DNA of 64,000 nucleotides from Actinomyces oris (GTDB lineage: Bacteria; Actinomycetota; Actinomycetes; Actinomycetales; Actinomycetaceae). Below are positions 1 to 7,817 of this stretch, in pieces. The position numbers and the translations under genes are program-made. Location of the stretch: contig NZ_MSKL01000012.1 in the NCBI RefSeq assembly GCF_001937665.1, positions 17,525 through 81,524 of the forward strand. The letters are read 5' to 3'. Each line of letters opens with the position of its first letter. The first letter of the stretch is position 1. Under the pieces are notes generated by a model, which was given only the letters and a program-made list of their open reading frames with translations, was not told the DNA's origin and ran no database searches.

Positions 1-50
1 GCCTCGTCGGGCCCCGCCGGAACCTTCTGGTGCTCAGTGGCAGCACTCAT
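1..50 (-). CDS. Partial unknown protein, N-terminus only
   Basis: Only the first 17 codons are inside the window (MSAATEHQKVPAGPDEA on the minus strand). The ATG is preceded by a good ribosome binding site (GAGGAGG, 6 nt before the start codon). No family can be named from so little sequence. The two palindromes just upstream suggest that this gene, or an operon it begins, is repressed by a dimeric regulator such as a TetR or MarR protein; that is inference. Confidence 0.6.
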   Translation of the reverse strand, partial: MSAATEHQKVPAGPDE

Positions 51-71
51 GGTGGACCTCCTCGTGAACAG

Positions 72-90
72 TGGTTTGCGTTTCAAACCA
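72..90. promoter_or_regulatory. 19-bp palindromic operator, proximal copy
   Basis: Perfect 7+5+7 inverted repeat, read on the minus strand TGGTTTGAAACGCAAACCA. It lies about 20 bp upstream of the minus-strand start at 50 and matches the second palindrome at 110-128 at 16 of 19 positions in the same orientation. Two copies of one dyad in a divergent intergenic region is the usual arrangement for a repressor site. Confidence 0.7.
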
Positions 91-109
91 GTTCCAGGAT
101 AGCGGCTTC

Positions 110-128
110 TAGTTTGCGTTGCAAACTA
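110..128. promoter_or_regulatory. 19-bp palindromic operator, distal copy
   Basis: Perfect 8+3+8 inverted repeat, minus strand TAGTTTGCAACGCAAACTA. Its centre is 38 bp from the centre of the copy at 72-90. The shared consensus is TRGTTTGMAACGCAAACYA. The cognate regulator is not identified in the window. Confidence 0.7.
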
Positions 129-209
129 CTTTGAAGGAGTCAGCCGTTGCCGAGCGGTTCCTTCCGACGTAGGAGGGTGTGCACAGGCTCGCCCCCTAGA
201 ATCGCCGCC

Positions 210-3155
210 ATGACAGATGCCGCACCAGGCTCGCCCCCGCCGGCCGGCGACCTCGACCACGCCTCGACGCTCACCGAGCCGCCCAGCGCCGTCGCCCAGC
301 AGGCATCTGCGGCATCCAACCCATCGGCAACCTCGGCACCATCAGCCGAGTCGGCCTCCACCTCCCCCGTCGGCATCCCCGTCATCGGGGTCGCCCCGAT
401 GGCCGAGCCCGCCGCGGTCTCCAGCCCCGCCACCCCCCGCTCGACGACGCTGCTGGTGGACACCACCGCGCACCGCCTGCGCCGCACCGAGGACCTGCTC
501 GACCTGACCCTGACGCTCCTGGGCATCTTCGCCGTCCTCGTTCTGGCGATCTACGCCCGAGAGACCACCACCGGCGTCACCCAGGACGTCCAGAACGCCC
601 TGGCGGTGGTGCTGCGCCGCATCCTCGTCTTCCCCCTGCAGACCATTGAGGGCCTGGCCACCTTCATCGTGCCGCTGGCGGTCCTGCTGGACCGGGTCCT
701 GCGCCGCTCCTGGCACTCCTGCGGCCAGGCCGTCCTGTCGGGGATCGCCGGCTACTCGGTCGCCATCGCCGCGATGACCGGCCTCGTGGCCTGGGGTCCC
801 ACCGCCCTGGTCATGGGGCTGACGGTCACCGCCTCGGGCACCGCCCAGCTGGGCGTCTCCACGGTCTTCGCCTCCATGGCGGGCCTGCTCACGGGTGCCG
901 GTGACCGCAACAGCTCCACCGTGATGCGCTCGGGCTGGGCGGCCCTGTGGGTGGTCCTCGGCATGGCCGTCCTGCGCGGCGCCCTGACCCTGCCGGGGGC
1001 GGTGCTGTCCCTGCTGCTGGGCCGCACCGTCGGCCTGCTGGTCCGTTACGTCTTCGGAGTGGAGGACCGCCGCGCCCACGGGGTCACGCTCGTGCGCGCC
1101 CTGCGTCGGGCCGGGATCGACGCCGTGCGCGTGGTCCGCATGGACCGCGCCCCCGAGGCGCGCGCCTGGGTCGTCACCACCGACGCCCCCCTGGGCTACA
1201 CCGAGCAGGTCCGTGAGCAGGTGCGCGAGAACCCGCTGAACCCGGCCCCGCAGGAGCCGGCGAGCCTCGAGCGCCCCGCCGGGGACGTCTCCACCCCAGC
1301 CGACGAGCAGGTCACCGACGCGACCGCCGGATCGTCGAGCGGGGCGTCCGCCTCCCCCCTCGACCCCACGCCGTCGGACACGGCGGGGGCCGGGAGCACG
1401 GAGACGTCGGCGGACGCGAACACGATCAGGCCGGCCTCCGACGTCGACCTGGCCGCGGTTCTGGCCGAGGCCTCCAGCGACGCCCTGTCTCAGGAGCGGG
1501 CCTCGGTCCACCGGATGTACGCCGTGTGGGACTCGGCCGGCGAGCGCCGCAACGTCACCCTCCTCGACGCCGATCGGCAGGTGGCCGGGTTCCTCTCCAA
1601 CATCTGGGACCAGATCCGCGTCAGGGGCCTGTCCCCCACCCGTGACCTGTCCCTGCGCCCGGCCGCCGAGCACGCCGCCCTCATGACGATGGAGGCTCGC
1701 CGCGCCCAGGTGCGCACCCCCGGCCTACTGGGCATGGCCGAGGCCGCCGAGTCCGTGCTGCTCGTGACCGACCACGTCGTCGGCGCCCGGTCCATCAGCG
1801 ACCTGGGGGCCGAGGTCGACGACGACGTCCTGGACCAGCTGTGGAGCCAGCTCCAGCGCGCTCACGCCGCGGGGCTGGCGCACGGGAGCATCGACGCATC
1901 GAGCGTCGTCGTCGATGCGACCGGGAGGCTCTGGCTCCTGGACTGGGCCTCGGGCGAGACGATCTCCTCCGAACTCTCCCGCCGCGTGGACCTGGCTCAG
2001 GCGCTGGCGCTGACGGCGCTGGCGGTCGGTGCCGAGCGGGCCATCGACGCCGCCTCCCGCTCACTGACCATCGCGCAGCTGGCCTCGATCGCCCCCATGC
2101 TCCAGCGGGTGGTGCTGCCGCGCCAGACCCGCGAGGTCATGGGACGGCGCGGTGCCAGCCGGCAGGTGCTCCAGGATCTACGTGACGCCCTCGTGGCGCT
2201 CACCCCCACGGCCGACGCCGAGCCGGCCCGCCTCAACCGCTTCTCCACGCGTGTTGTTCTCATGGTGGTGGTTGGGCTGGTCGCGGTGTGGACATTGATG
2301 GCCGGGATGGACTTCCAGCAGGTCTCCGCCGCCGTCTCGCAGGCCAATATCTGGTGGATGCTGGCGGCCCTGGTCTTCTCCGTGGCGACCTACGTGGGCG
2401 CCGGGCTGACGCTGGTGGCCTTCAGCCCCGAGCGGCTCTCCCTGTGGCGCTCCACCGAGGTGCACCTGGCCAGCGCCGTCGTCTCGCTCGTGGCCCCGGC
2501 CGGTGTGGGCGGGGCGGCCATCAATCTGCGCTTCCTCAACCGCAAGGGGGTGCCCACTGCGGTCGGCGTGGCCACAGTGGCCCTGGTCCAGGTGGTCCAG
2601 TTCGTCGTCACCGTGGTGCTGCTCGTGGTGCTGGCGGCCATGACCGGCCAGTCCACGGGACTGACTCTGCCCTCGGGCTGGGTCCTGGTCGCCGCGGGCG
2701 CCATCGTCGTGGTGGCGGCGGTTGTTCTGACCATTCCCAAGGCGCGCACCTGGGCGTGGGCCAAGATCGAACCCACCTACCGCCAGGTGTGGCCGCGGCT
2801 CGTGTGGGTCATGTCCAACCCGGTGCGCCTGGTGCTGGGCGTGGGCGGTGCGCTCATGCTGACCCTGTCCTACATCCTGTCCTTCAGCGCGAGCCTGTGG
2901 GCCTTCGGCTACACGGTGCCCTTCGCGGTCCTGGCCATCACCTACCTGGCCTCCAACACGGTGGGCTCGATCGTGCCCTCCCCCGGTGGTATCGGGCCGG
3001 TCGAGCTCGCCCTGACCGCGGGGCTCGTCGCCGCCGGCGTCCCCTACGGGGTGGCGCTGTCCACGGCGATCGTCTACCGACTGGTGACCTTCTGGATCCC
3101 GATCCCAGTGGGCTGGCTCAGCCTCCAGCGCCTCCAGAAGGTCGGAGACCTGTAG
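210..3155 (+). CDS. Membrane protein fusing a pseudokinase to an LPG-synthase-type flippase domain
   Basis: A 981-residue integral membrane protein. After a Pro/Ser/Ala-rich N-terminus there are several membrane segments (about residues 90-300), a low-complexity linker (about 350-440), a kinase-like region (about 440-690) and a C-terminal block of about eight membrane helices carrying PSPGGIGPVE, the hallmark of the LPG_synthase_TM (UPF0104/MprF flippase-like) family. The kinase-like core reads HGSIDASSVVVD then LLDWASG, so the catalytic Asp of HRD/HGD and the Asn are replaced; it is probably a pseudokinase. The ATG at 210 is chosen because TAGAAT at 197-202 places a leaderless start 7 nt later. 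The alternative is TTG at 147 with GAAGGAG upstream. The likely role is lipid or lipid-linked substrate translocation in the envelope; the substrate is unknown. Confidence 0.8.
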   Translation: MTDAAPGSPPPAGDLDHASTLTEPPSAVAQQASAASNPSATSAPSAESASTSPVGIPVIGVAPMAEPAAVSSPATPRSTTLLVDTTAHRLRRTEDLLDLTLTLLGIFAVLVLAIYARETTTGVTQDVQNALAVVLRRILVFPLQTIEGLATFIVPLAVLLDRVLRRSWHSCGQAVLSGIAGYSVAIAAMTGLVAWGPTALVMGLTVTASGTAQLGVSTVFASMAGLLTGAGDRNSSTVMRSGWAALWVVLGMAVLRGALTLPGAVLSLLLGRTVGLLVRYVFGVEDRRAHGVTLVRALRRAGIDAVRVVRMDRAPEARAWVVTTDAPLGYTEQVREQVRENPLNPAPQEPASLERPAGDVSTPADEQVTDATAGSSSGASASPLDPTPSDTAGAGSTETSADANTIRPASDVDLAAVLAEASSDALSQERASVHRMYAVWDSAGERRNVTLLDADRQVAGFLSNIWDQIRVRGLSPTRDLSLRPAAEHAALMTMEARRAQVRTPGLLGMAEAAESVLLVTDHVVGARSISDLGAEVDDDVLDQLWSQLQRAHAAGLAHGSIDASSVVVDATGRLWLLDWASGETISSELSRRVDLAQALALTALAVGAERAIDAASRSLTIAQLASIAPMLQRVVLPRQTREVMGRRGASRQVLQDLRDALVALTPTADAEPARLNRFSTRVVLMVVVGLVAVWTLMAGMDFQQVSAAVSQANIWWMLAALVFSVATYVGAGLTLVAFSPERLSLWRSTEVHLASAVVSLVAPAGVGGAAINLRFLNRKGVPTAVGVATVALVQVVQFVVTVVLLVVLAAMTGQSTGLTLPSGWVLVAAGAIVVVAAVVLTIPKARTWAWAKIEPTYRQVWPRLVWVMSNPVRLVLGVGGALMLTLSYILSFSASLWAFGYTVPFAVLAITYLASNTVGSIVPSPGGIGPVELALTAGLVAAGVPYGVALSTAIVYRLVTFWIPIPVGWLSLQRLQKVGDL

Positions 3156-3197
3156 ACCCACCGACGGCAATGGGGGGCCAGCCCGTAGCCTGGGGAC

Positions 3198-4481
3198 ATG
3201 GAGCACAAGCCCGAGCCGTCGTCGAGCCCGGGGGAGGCTTCTGTGCTAAGGCCCCAGCAATGGCTGGAGCGTCACCGCCGCGCCGTCGACCTCACGGTGC
3301 TTGTCCTCATCCTGGGCTACAGCCAGCTCGTCCTGCCGGCCACCAGGGCGTCGACGGCGCATCTGTGGCTGCTGGAGGCAGTCAGTGCAGGACTCGGGCT
3401 GTGCTGGTTCCTGCGACGCCGCTCTCCCACAGTCGCCTTCGCAGTGGGGATTCTCCTCGCCTGGGCCCAGCTACCGATGGGCCCGGGATCCAGCGTCCTT
3501 CCCGCGGACCTCCTGCTGGCGCTGCTGGTTCACCACCTGGCGTCCGCCCGCCGATGGGCGGTTTCCCTTCCCTGCGCGGCACTCGTCAGCGCCTGGGTCG
3601 TCGGGGCCTTCATCCCTGTGATCCGCATGGGGTACAGCCGTCTGAGCCTGCCCGCACTCTGCGTCGTCGCCGTCCTGTGGGCCTGGACGGCAGGCGTCCT
3701 GAAGCGCACGCGCCGCGCCCACCTGGCCGCTCTGGCGCGCAACACCGAGTACCGGCTGCGTGAGTCCGAGCTGCGCCATAAGCAGGCCGAGCACCAGGAG
3801 CGTTCACGAATCGCTCGCGAGATCCACGACATCGTCTCCCACGGCTTGGGGGTCATGGTAGTCGTCGCCGACGGCGCGGCAGCGACGGCCGCCTCGGATC
3901 CGGACCGGGCGGCGGTGGCCATGCGCCGCGTCCGTGACACCGGGCGCGAGGCCTTGGGTGACATGCGCCGCATGCTGGCCGTCCTGCGAGGGGAGGACGA
4001 GGCTCCGCATGTCCCTCAACCCGGTGAGCAGGATCTGGCGGAGTTGGTGACCGAAGCCCGAGATACGGGTCTGCCGGTCCGTCTCGAGGTGCCGGACGCC
4101 CTGCACCTGCCGACAGGGATCGGCTTGACCGTCTACCGGATCGTCCAGGAGGGACTGGCCAACGCGCGTCGGCACGCCGGCACCGTCAGCAGCGTCGAGG
4201 TCCGTGTGCGCCGGGAGCCCGCGGGCGTCGTCGTCGAGGTACTCGACGACGGCGGAGGTCTGCCTACGCCGAGTGCCGTACCAGCGGTTCCCGGTCACGG
4301 CCTCCGTGGCATGCACGAGCGGGTCGCCTCCCACGGAGGCACCCTGGAGGCCGGGCCACGCGACGGCGGCGGCTTCCGCCTCCGAGCGGTGCTGCCGTGG
4401 AAGGAGCGGGCGGAGGCGAAGCTCCCAGAACCCCCGGCGCCTTCAGAGCCGGCACCGGAAAGCACAGAGGAGAACGCATGA
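3198..4481 (+). CDS. NarL-family sensor histidine kinase
   Basis: A 427-residue sensor with about five N-terminal membrane helices (residues 30-168), a cytoplasmic dimerisation/phosphoacceptor domain of the HisKA_3 type (ERSRIAREIHD, His210) and a C-terminal ATPase domain with N-box (EGLANARRH), DDGGG and GHGLRGMHERV motifs. It should phosphorylate the response regulator encoded immediately downstream, whose ATG overlaps this stop codon (ATGA). TAGCCT at 3186-3191 sits 6 nt before the ATG, so transcription is probably leaderless. The following ABC exporter genes suggest that the pair senses an antimicrobial or envelope stress; the ligand is not known. Confidence 0.9.
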   Translation: MEHKPEPSSSPGEASVLRPQQWLERHRRAVDLTVLVLILGYSQLVLPATRASTAHLWLLEAVSAGLGLCWFLRRRSPTVAFAVGILLAWAQLPMGPGSSVLPADLLLALLVHHLASARRWAVSLPCAALVSAWVVGAFIPVIRMGYSRLSLPALCVVAVLWAWTAGVLKRTRRAHLAALARNTEYRLRESELRHKQAEHQERSRIAREIHDIVSHGLGVMVVVADGAAATAASDPDRAAVAMRRVRDTGREALGDMRRMLAVLRGEDEAPHVPQPGEQDLAELVTEARDTGLPVRLEVPDALHLPTGIGLTVYRIVQEGLANARRHAGTVSSVEVRVRREPAGVVVEVLDDGGGLPTPSAVPAVPGHGLRGMHERVASHGGTLEAGPRDGGGFRLRAVLPWKERAEAKLPEPPAPSEPAPESTEENA

Positions 4482-5200
4482 CTCTTCGACTCATCCTCGT
4501 CGACGACCAGGAGATGTACCGACTCGGTTTCCGCATGCTGCTGGAGACCCAGGAGGGCATCGAAGTCGTCGGAGAGGCGGAGGACGGACACGCCGCCGTC
4601 GATCTGATCGACCGAGTCGAGGCGGACATCGTCCTCATGGACGTGCGCATGCCTCGGATGAACGGGATTGACGCAACGCGCACCATCGTCCAGGGCGCTG
4701 CCAGCGGCCCTCGGGTAATCGTCCTGACCACCTTCGACCTCGATGAGTACGCCTATGAGGCGATCCGGGCGGGCGCCAGCGGCTTCCTCCTCAAGGACGC
4801 CTCCTTGGAGGAGCTCATGGCTGCGATCCACCATGTGCACGCCGGCGACGCGGTCATGGCTCCCTCCACCACCCGCAGACTCATCGAGCACTTCACCCTC
4901 CCGCCCCCGGTGATCGATGACGGTGATGACAGGGGTCGGGCCGTGGCACATCTGACCGCCCGCGAGCGCGAGGTTCTAGTGCTCGTTGCCCGCGGGCTGT
5001 CCAACGAGGCCATTGCCCGCGACCTGCGTGTCGCCGAGGGGACGGTGCGGGTCCACATCAGCCGGATCCTGGGCAAGCTGGGGCTGCGTGACCGGGCGCA
5101 GGCGGTCGTCCTGGCCTACGAGTCGGGCCTGGTCTCCCCACGTAAAGACACAGGCCGGGCGGATCGGGACTTGCAACGGGACGGGCGCGTGGAGCCGTAA
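4478..5200 (+). CDS. NarL/LuxR-type response regulator
   Basis: A 240-residue response regulator. The receiver domain has DD at residues 9-10, phosphoacceptor Asp55 in IVLMDVRMP, and Lys in GFLLKDAS. The C-terminal LuxR helix-turn-helix starts at LTAREREVLVLVARGLSN. The start overlaps the kinase stop codon by 4 nt, so the two are translationally coupled. The direct repeats and dyads 40-80 bp downstream of this gene, in front of the ABC genes, are its most likely binding site. Confidence 0.93.
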   Translation: MTLRLILVDDQEMYRLGFRMLLETQEGIEVVGEAEDGHAAVDLIDRVEADIVLMDVRMPRMNGIDATRTIVQGAASGPRVIVLTTFDLDEYAYEAIRAGASGFLLKDASLEELMAAIHHVHAGDAVMAPSTTRRLIEHFTLPPPVIDDGDDRGRAVAHLTAREREVLVLVARGLSNEAIARDLRVAEGTVRVHISRILGKLGLRDRAQAVVLAYESGLVSPRKDTGRADRDLQRDGRVEP

Positions 5201-5234
5201 GCACTGCGTCAGGAAAACGTCAAGCACGACGTCG

Positions 5235-5280
5235 GCATAACGTATGCACCGTAACTGCGCCCGTATGCACATTGCATAGT
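5235..5280 (+). promoter_or_regulatory. Dyads and 21-bp-spaced direct repeats upstream of the ABC exporter
   Basis: GCATA-ACG-TATGC (5235-5247) and TATGCA-CAT-TGCATA (5264-5278) are perfect inverted repeats. They overlap two direct copies of CGTATGCAC at 5241-5249 and 5262-5270, 21 bp apart, so they lie on the same helix face. This is typical of a response-regulator dimer pair. CATAGT at 5275-5280 could be the -10 box. Confidence 0.6.
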
Positions 5281-5337
5281 CGAGGCTGCTCCTCGCGGCG
5301 GAGGCGGGAAGCCGCACCGGCGGGGAGGCTCGAGGTC

Positions 5338-6246
5338 ATGAATGACTTCGTACGCACGATCGATCTCTCCAAACGCTACGGACAGCGGACCGTCGTCGAC
5401 CGCCTCAACCTGCGCGTACCGCAGGGCTCCGTCTACGGATTCCTCGGCCCCAACGGCGCGGGCAAGTCCACGACCATGAAGATGCTGCTGTCCCTGGTGG
5501 AGCCGAGCTCCGGCCAGGTGCTCATCGGCGGGCAACCGATGAACCGGAGCACTCGACGCCGGCACCTGGCCCACATCGGCTCGCTCATCGAGTCCCCGCC
5601 CGGTTACGGGCACCTCACCGGCGCCGAGAACATGAGGATCGTCCAGCGCCTGCTCGATCTTCCCAACCACTACGTCAAGGACGCGGTGGACACCGTGCGC
5701 CTGGGCGGGCAGATGGACAAGCGGGTCCGCGAGTACTCCCTGGGCATGAAGCAGCGCCTGGGTATCGCCATGGCGCTGGCACGCAGACCCTCGCTGCTCA
5801 TCCTCGATGAGCCGACGAACGGTCTCGACCCCGCCGGTATCGAGGAGATTCGCCGGCTCCTGAGGTCGTTGGCGTCCGACGGCGTCACGGTCATCGTCTC
5901 CTCCCACCTGCTGGGCGAGATCGACCGTATCGCCACCGTACTGGGGATCGTCTCGCGAGGCGGGCTCCTCTTCCAGGGAACGCGCACCGAGCTCATGAGC
6001 GCCTCCGCGCCGGACACGCTCCTGGGCTGCTCGCATCCCCTTGCTGCTGCCCACCTCCTGTTCACTCGGGGTGCGGCGTCCACCTATGAGCACGGGCTCC
6101 TACGTGTCCCGGGTCTGAGCCAGCAAGCCACGGCCGATGTCGTCGCCCTCCTGGTCCGCGAGGGCATCGGGGTGCACGAGGTCCGCCAGGAGGAGCAGAC
6201 CCTGGAGGACGTCTTCATGGCCCTCACCCGAGGAGGCGGGCTATGA
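5338..6246 (+). CDS. ABC transporter ATP-binding protein (bacitracin/lantibiotic-export type)
   Basis: A 302-residue ATPase with Walker A GPNGAGKST, ABC signature SLGMKQR, Walker B LLILDEPTNGLD and H-loop SSHLL. A C-terminal extension of about 85 residues is usual in the BcrA/LanF-like subfamily. The start is ATG 5338, preceded by GGGGAGG; an upstream ATG in frame lies within the operator region and has no site. It should power the two permeases that follow, which overlap or abut it. Resistance to a peptide antibiotic or self-protection is a reasonable inference, but no substrate is shown. Confidence 0.92.
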   Translation: MNDFVRTIDLSKRYGQRTVVDRLNLRVPQGSVYGFLGPNGAGKSTTMKMLLSLVEPSSGQVLIGGQPMNRSTRRRHLAHIGSLIESPPGYGHLTGAENMRIVQRLLDLPNHYVKDAVDTVRLGGQMDKRVREYSLGMKQRLGIAMALARRPSLLILDEPTNGLDPAGIEEIRRLLRSLASDGVTVIVSSHLLGEIDRIATVLGIVSRGGLLFQGTRTELMSASAPDTLLGCSHPLAAAHLLFTRGAASTYEHGLLRVPGLSQQATADVVALLVREGIGVHEVRQEEQTLEDVFMALTRGGGL

Positions 6247-7010
6247 GGACCGCCATGACGGTGCGCACCGTGCGCAACGAGTACGCCAAGATGCGCCACC
6301 TGCGGATCGGGCTCATCGCCGTGTTCCTCCTGCTGGGGGTTTGCGCGCTCACTGTTCTGTCGGCCTTGAGCTCGGGGCTGGTCGACCACCGGTTCGACGC
6401 CGACGGCGACGGGTGGCGGCTCCTCATGGCGAGTCTCCATGGCGCCGTCGGACTGACCTCACCGCTTCTCCTGGCCGTCATGGCGAGCCGTCAGGTGGAG
6501 GTGGAGCACTCGGGGCAGGGCTGGATGTCCTCGGCGACCGCGGGCACCACCCCGGGCCGGCTGTGCCGGGCAAAGCTCCTTGCCTTGGGGCTGCTCATCT
6601 CCCCCATCCCGGCGGCCTGGGGAGCGCTCGTGATGATCGTTGGCCGCGCCGTCGGACTGACGGCGCCGGTTCCGGTTCCCCGGCTGCTTGCACTGGTAGC
6701 GAGCCTGGCGGCCATCAACCTCGCCGTGCTGGGCGCGCAGCTGCTCGTCTCAGCGCGGGTGGAGAACCAGCTCGGGCCGCTGGCGCTGGGGCTGATCGGC
6801 ATTCTCCTCAGCGTCTTCGCCCCGGTCATGCCGCTGTGGGCGCGGCACCTGAGCCCGTGGACCGCCTACGGGCTCATCGTCCCTGCGGATTTCGCCGGGA
6901 CGGACCTGGTGGACCTCGATACGCACCTGGTCGGCCTCACGGTTCTGACCGGCGTCGGGGGCGCACTGTTTGCGCTGGTCACTACCCGTTTCGATCATCA
7001 GGGGGTGTGA
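6243..7010 (+). CDS. ABC-2 type permease, first subunit
   Basis: A 255-residue membrane protein with about six predicted helices (for example IGLIAVFLLLGVCALTVLSA near the N-terminus). The start ATG overlaps the ATPase stop codon (CTATGA). Length and topology match LanE/LanG-like and BcrB-like export permeases. It is expected to pair with the next gene product and the ATPase in the cytoplasmic membrane. Confidence 0.85.
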   Translation: MRTAMTVRTVRNEYAKMRHLRIGLIAVFLLLGVCALTVLSALSSGLVDHRFDADGDGWRLLMASLHGAVGLTSPLLLAVMASRQVEVEHSGQGWMSSATAGTTPGRLCRAKLLALGLLISPIPAAWGALVMIVGRAVGLTAPVPVPRLLALVASLAAINLAVLGAQLLVSARVENQLGPLALGLIGILLSVFAPVMPLWARHLSPWTAYGLIVPADFAGTDLVDLDTHLVGLTVLTGVGGALFALVTTRFDHQGV

Positions 7011-7011
7011 G

Positions 7012-7758
7012 ATGTCCTCCGTCATCATCGAGTTCCTCAAGCTGCGCCGCTCGGCGAGCTGGGGCGTGGTACTCGTGCTGCCGACGGTCTCGGTCCTTTG
7101 CGCGTGCGTGCTCGTGCGTCCTACGGACTGGCAGCTCCTGTGGGTGCGGTCCATCGGCTTCTACGGGATGGTGCTGCTCCCCGTATCCCTCGGTGTCCTG
7201 GCATCCCTCGTCTGGAGGGTTGAGCACCAGGGGTCCAACGGGCTGGCCCTCATGACCGGCCCCGTCCCCACATGGAGGACGGTGGCGGCCAAGGCCGCTG
7301 CTGCCTGGCTGCTCGCGACCGTCATGCAGCTCGTCCTGGTGATGGCGGCGGCCGCCGTCGGGGCAATCGTCCTCGGGCTGCCGGGCGTTCTGCCGTCACG
7401 GTACCTGGTGGCGGGGCTGCTGATCGCAGTCGCCTGCGCGCCCGTGTGCGCCGTCCAGTCGGTCCTGTCGGCCTTCACCCGGTCCTTCGCCGTGCCGGTG
7501 GCGATCGGGCTGGCGCTGACGGGAGCGGGAACGACGGCGCTGCTGGTGCACATTCCGGCGGCCTGGCTCCTACCGCACGCCCTGGTCACTCGCACGACGC
7601 AGATCGGCGCCACCAGCGATGGTGCTGCCCTTGTCTTCGCCGCCCAGGACCTCACCTGGACGAGTGCTGCTGTCACGGTCGCCACTGGCGCGGTTCTGAG
7701 CGCAGTCGTCGTGCTGGTCACCTCTGCGGTGCTCAACCGCGTCGACTCTCGGACCTGA
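7012..7758 (+). CDS. ABC-2 type permease, second subunit
   Basis: A 248-residue membrane protein with about six helices. The start is ATG 7012, one base after the previous stop codon. An in-frame ATG at 6970 lies inside the preceding gene and is not used. It shares size and arrangement with the partner permease, though the sequences are diverged. ATPase plus two dissimilar permeases is the architecture of lantibiotic-immunity (FEG) and related exporters. No lantibiotic precursor or modification gene is adjacent. Confidence 0.82.
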   Translation: MSSVIIEFLKLRRSASWGVVLVLPTVSVLCACVLVRPTDWQLLWVRSIGFYGMVLLPVSLGVLASLVWRVEHQGSNGLALMTGPVPTWRTVAAKAAAAWLLATVMQLVLVMAAAAVGAIVLGLPGVLPSRYLVAGLLIAVACAPVCAVQSVLSAFTRSFAVPVAIGLALTGAGTTALLVHIPAAWLLPHALVTRTTQIGATSDGAALVFAAQDLTWTSAAVTVATGAVLSAVVVLVTSAVLNRVDSRT

Positions 7759-7817
7759 GGGCGCTGCCTCCGCGCGGGCGGGCCGAGCGAACCCGGCCCC
7801 GCCCGCTCATGCGACGG

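Noticed and set aside
147..209. TTG start at 147 for the flippase fusion
   Set aside because: GAAGGAG is well placed, so it is possible, but the added 21 residues are Arg-rich and unlike a membrane protein start, while TAGAAT at 197-202 fits the leaderless pattern used by many neighbours.
5338..7758. Complete lantibiotic locus
   Set aside because: The ABC exporter resembles FEG immunity transporters, but no precursor, dehydratase/cyclase or protease gene is present nearby.
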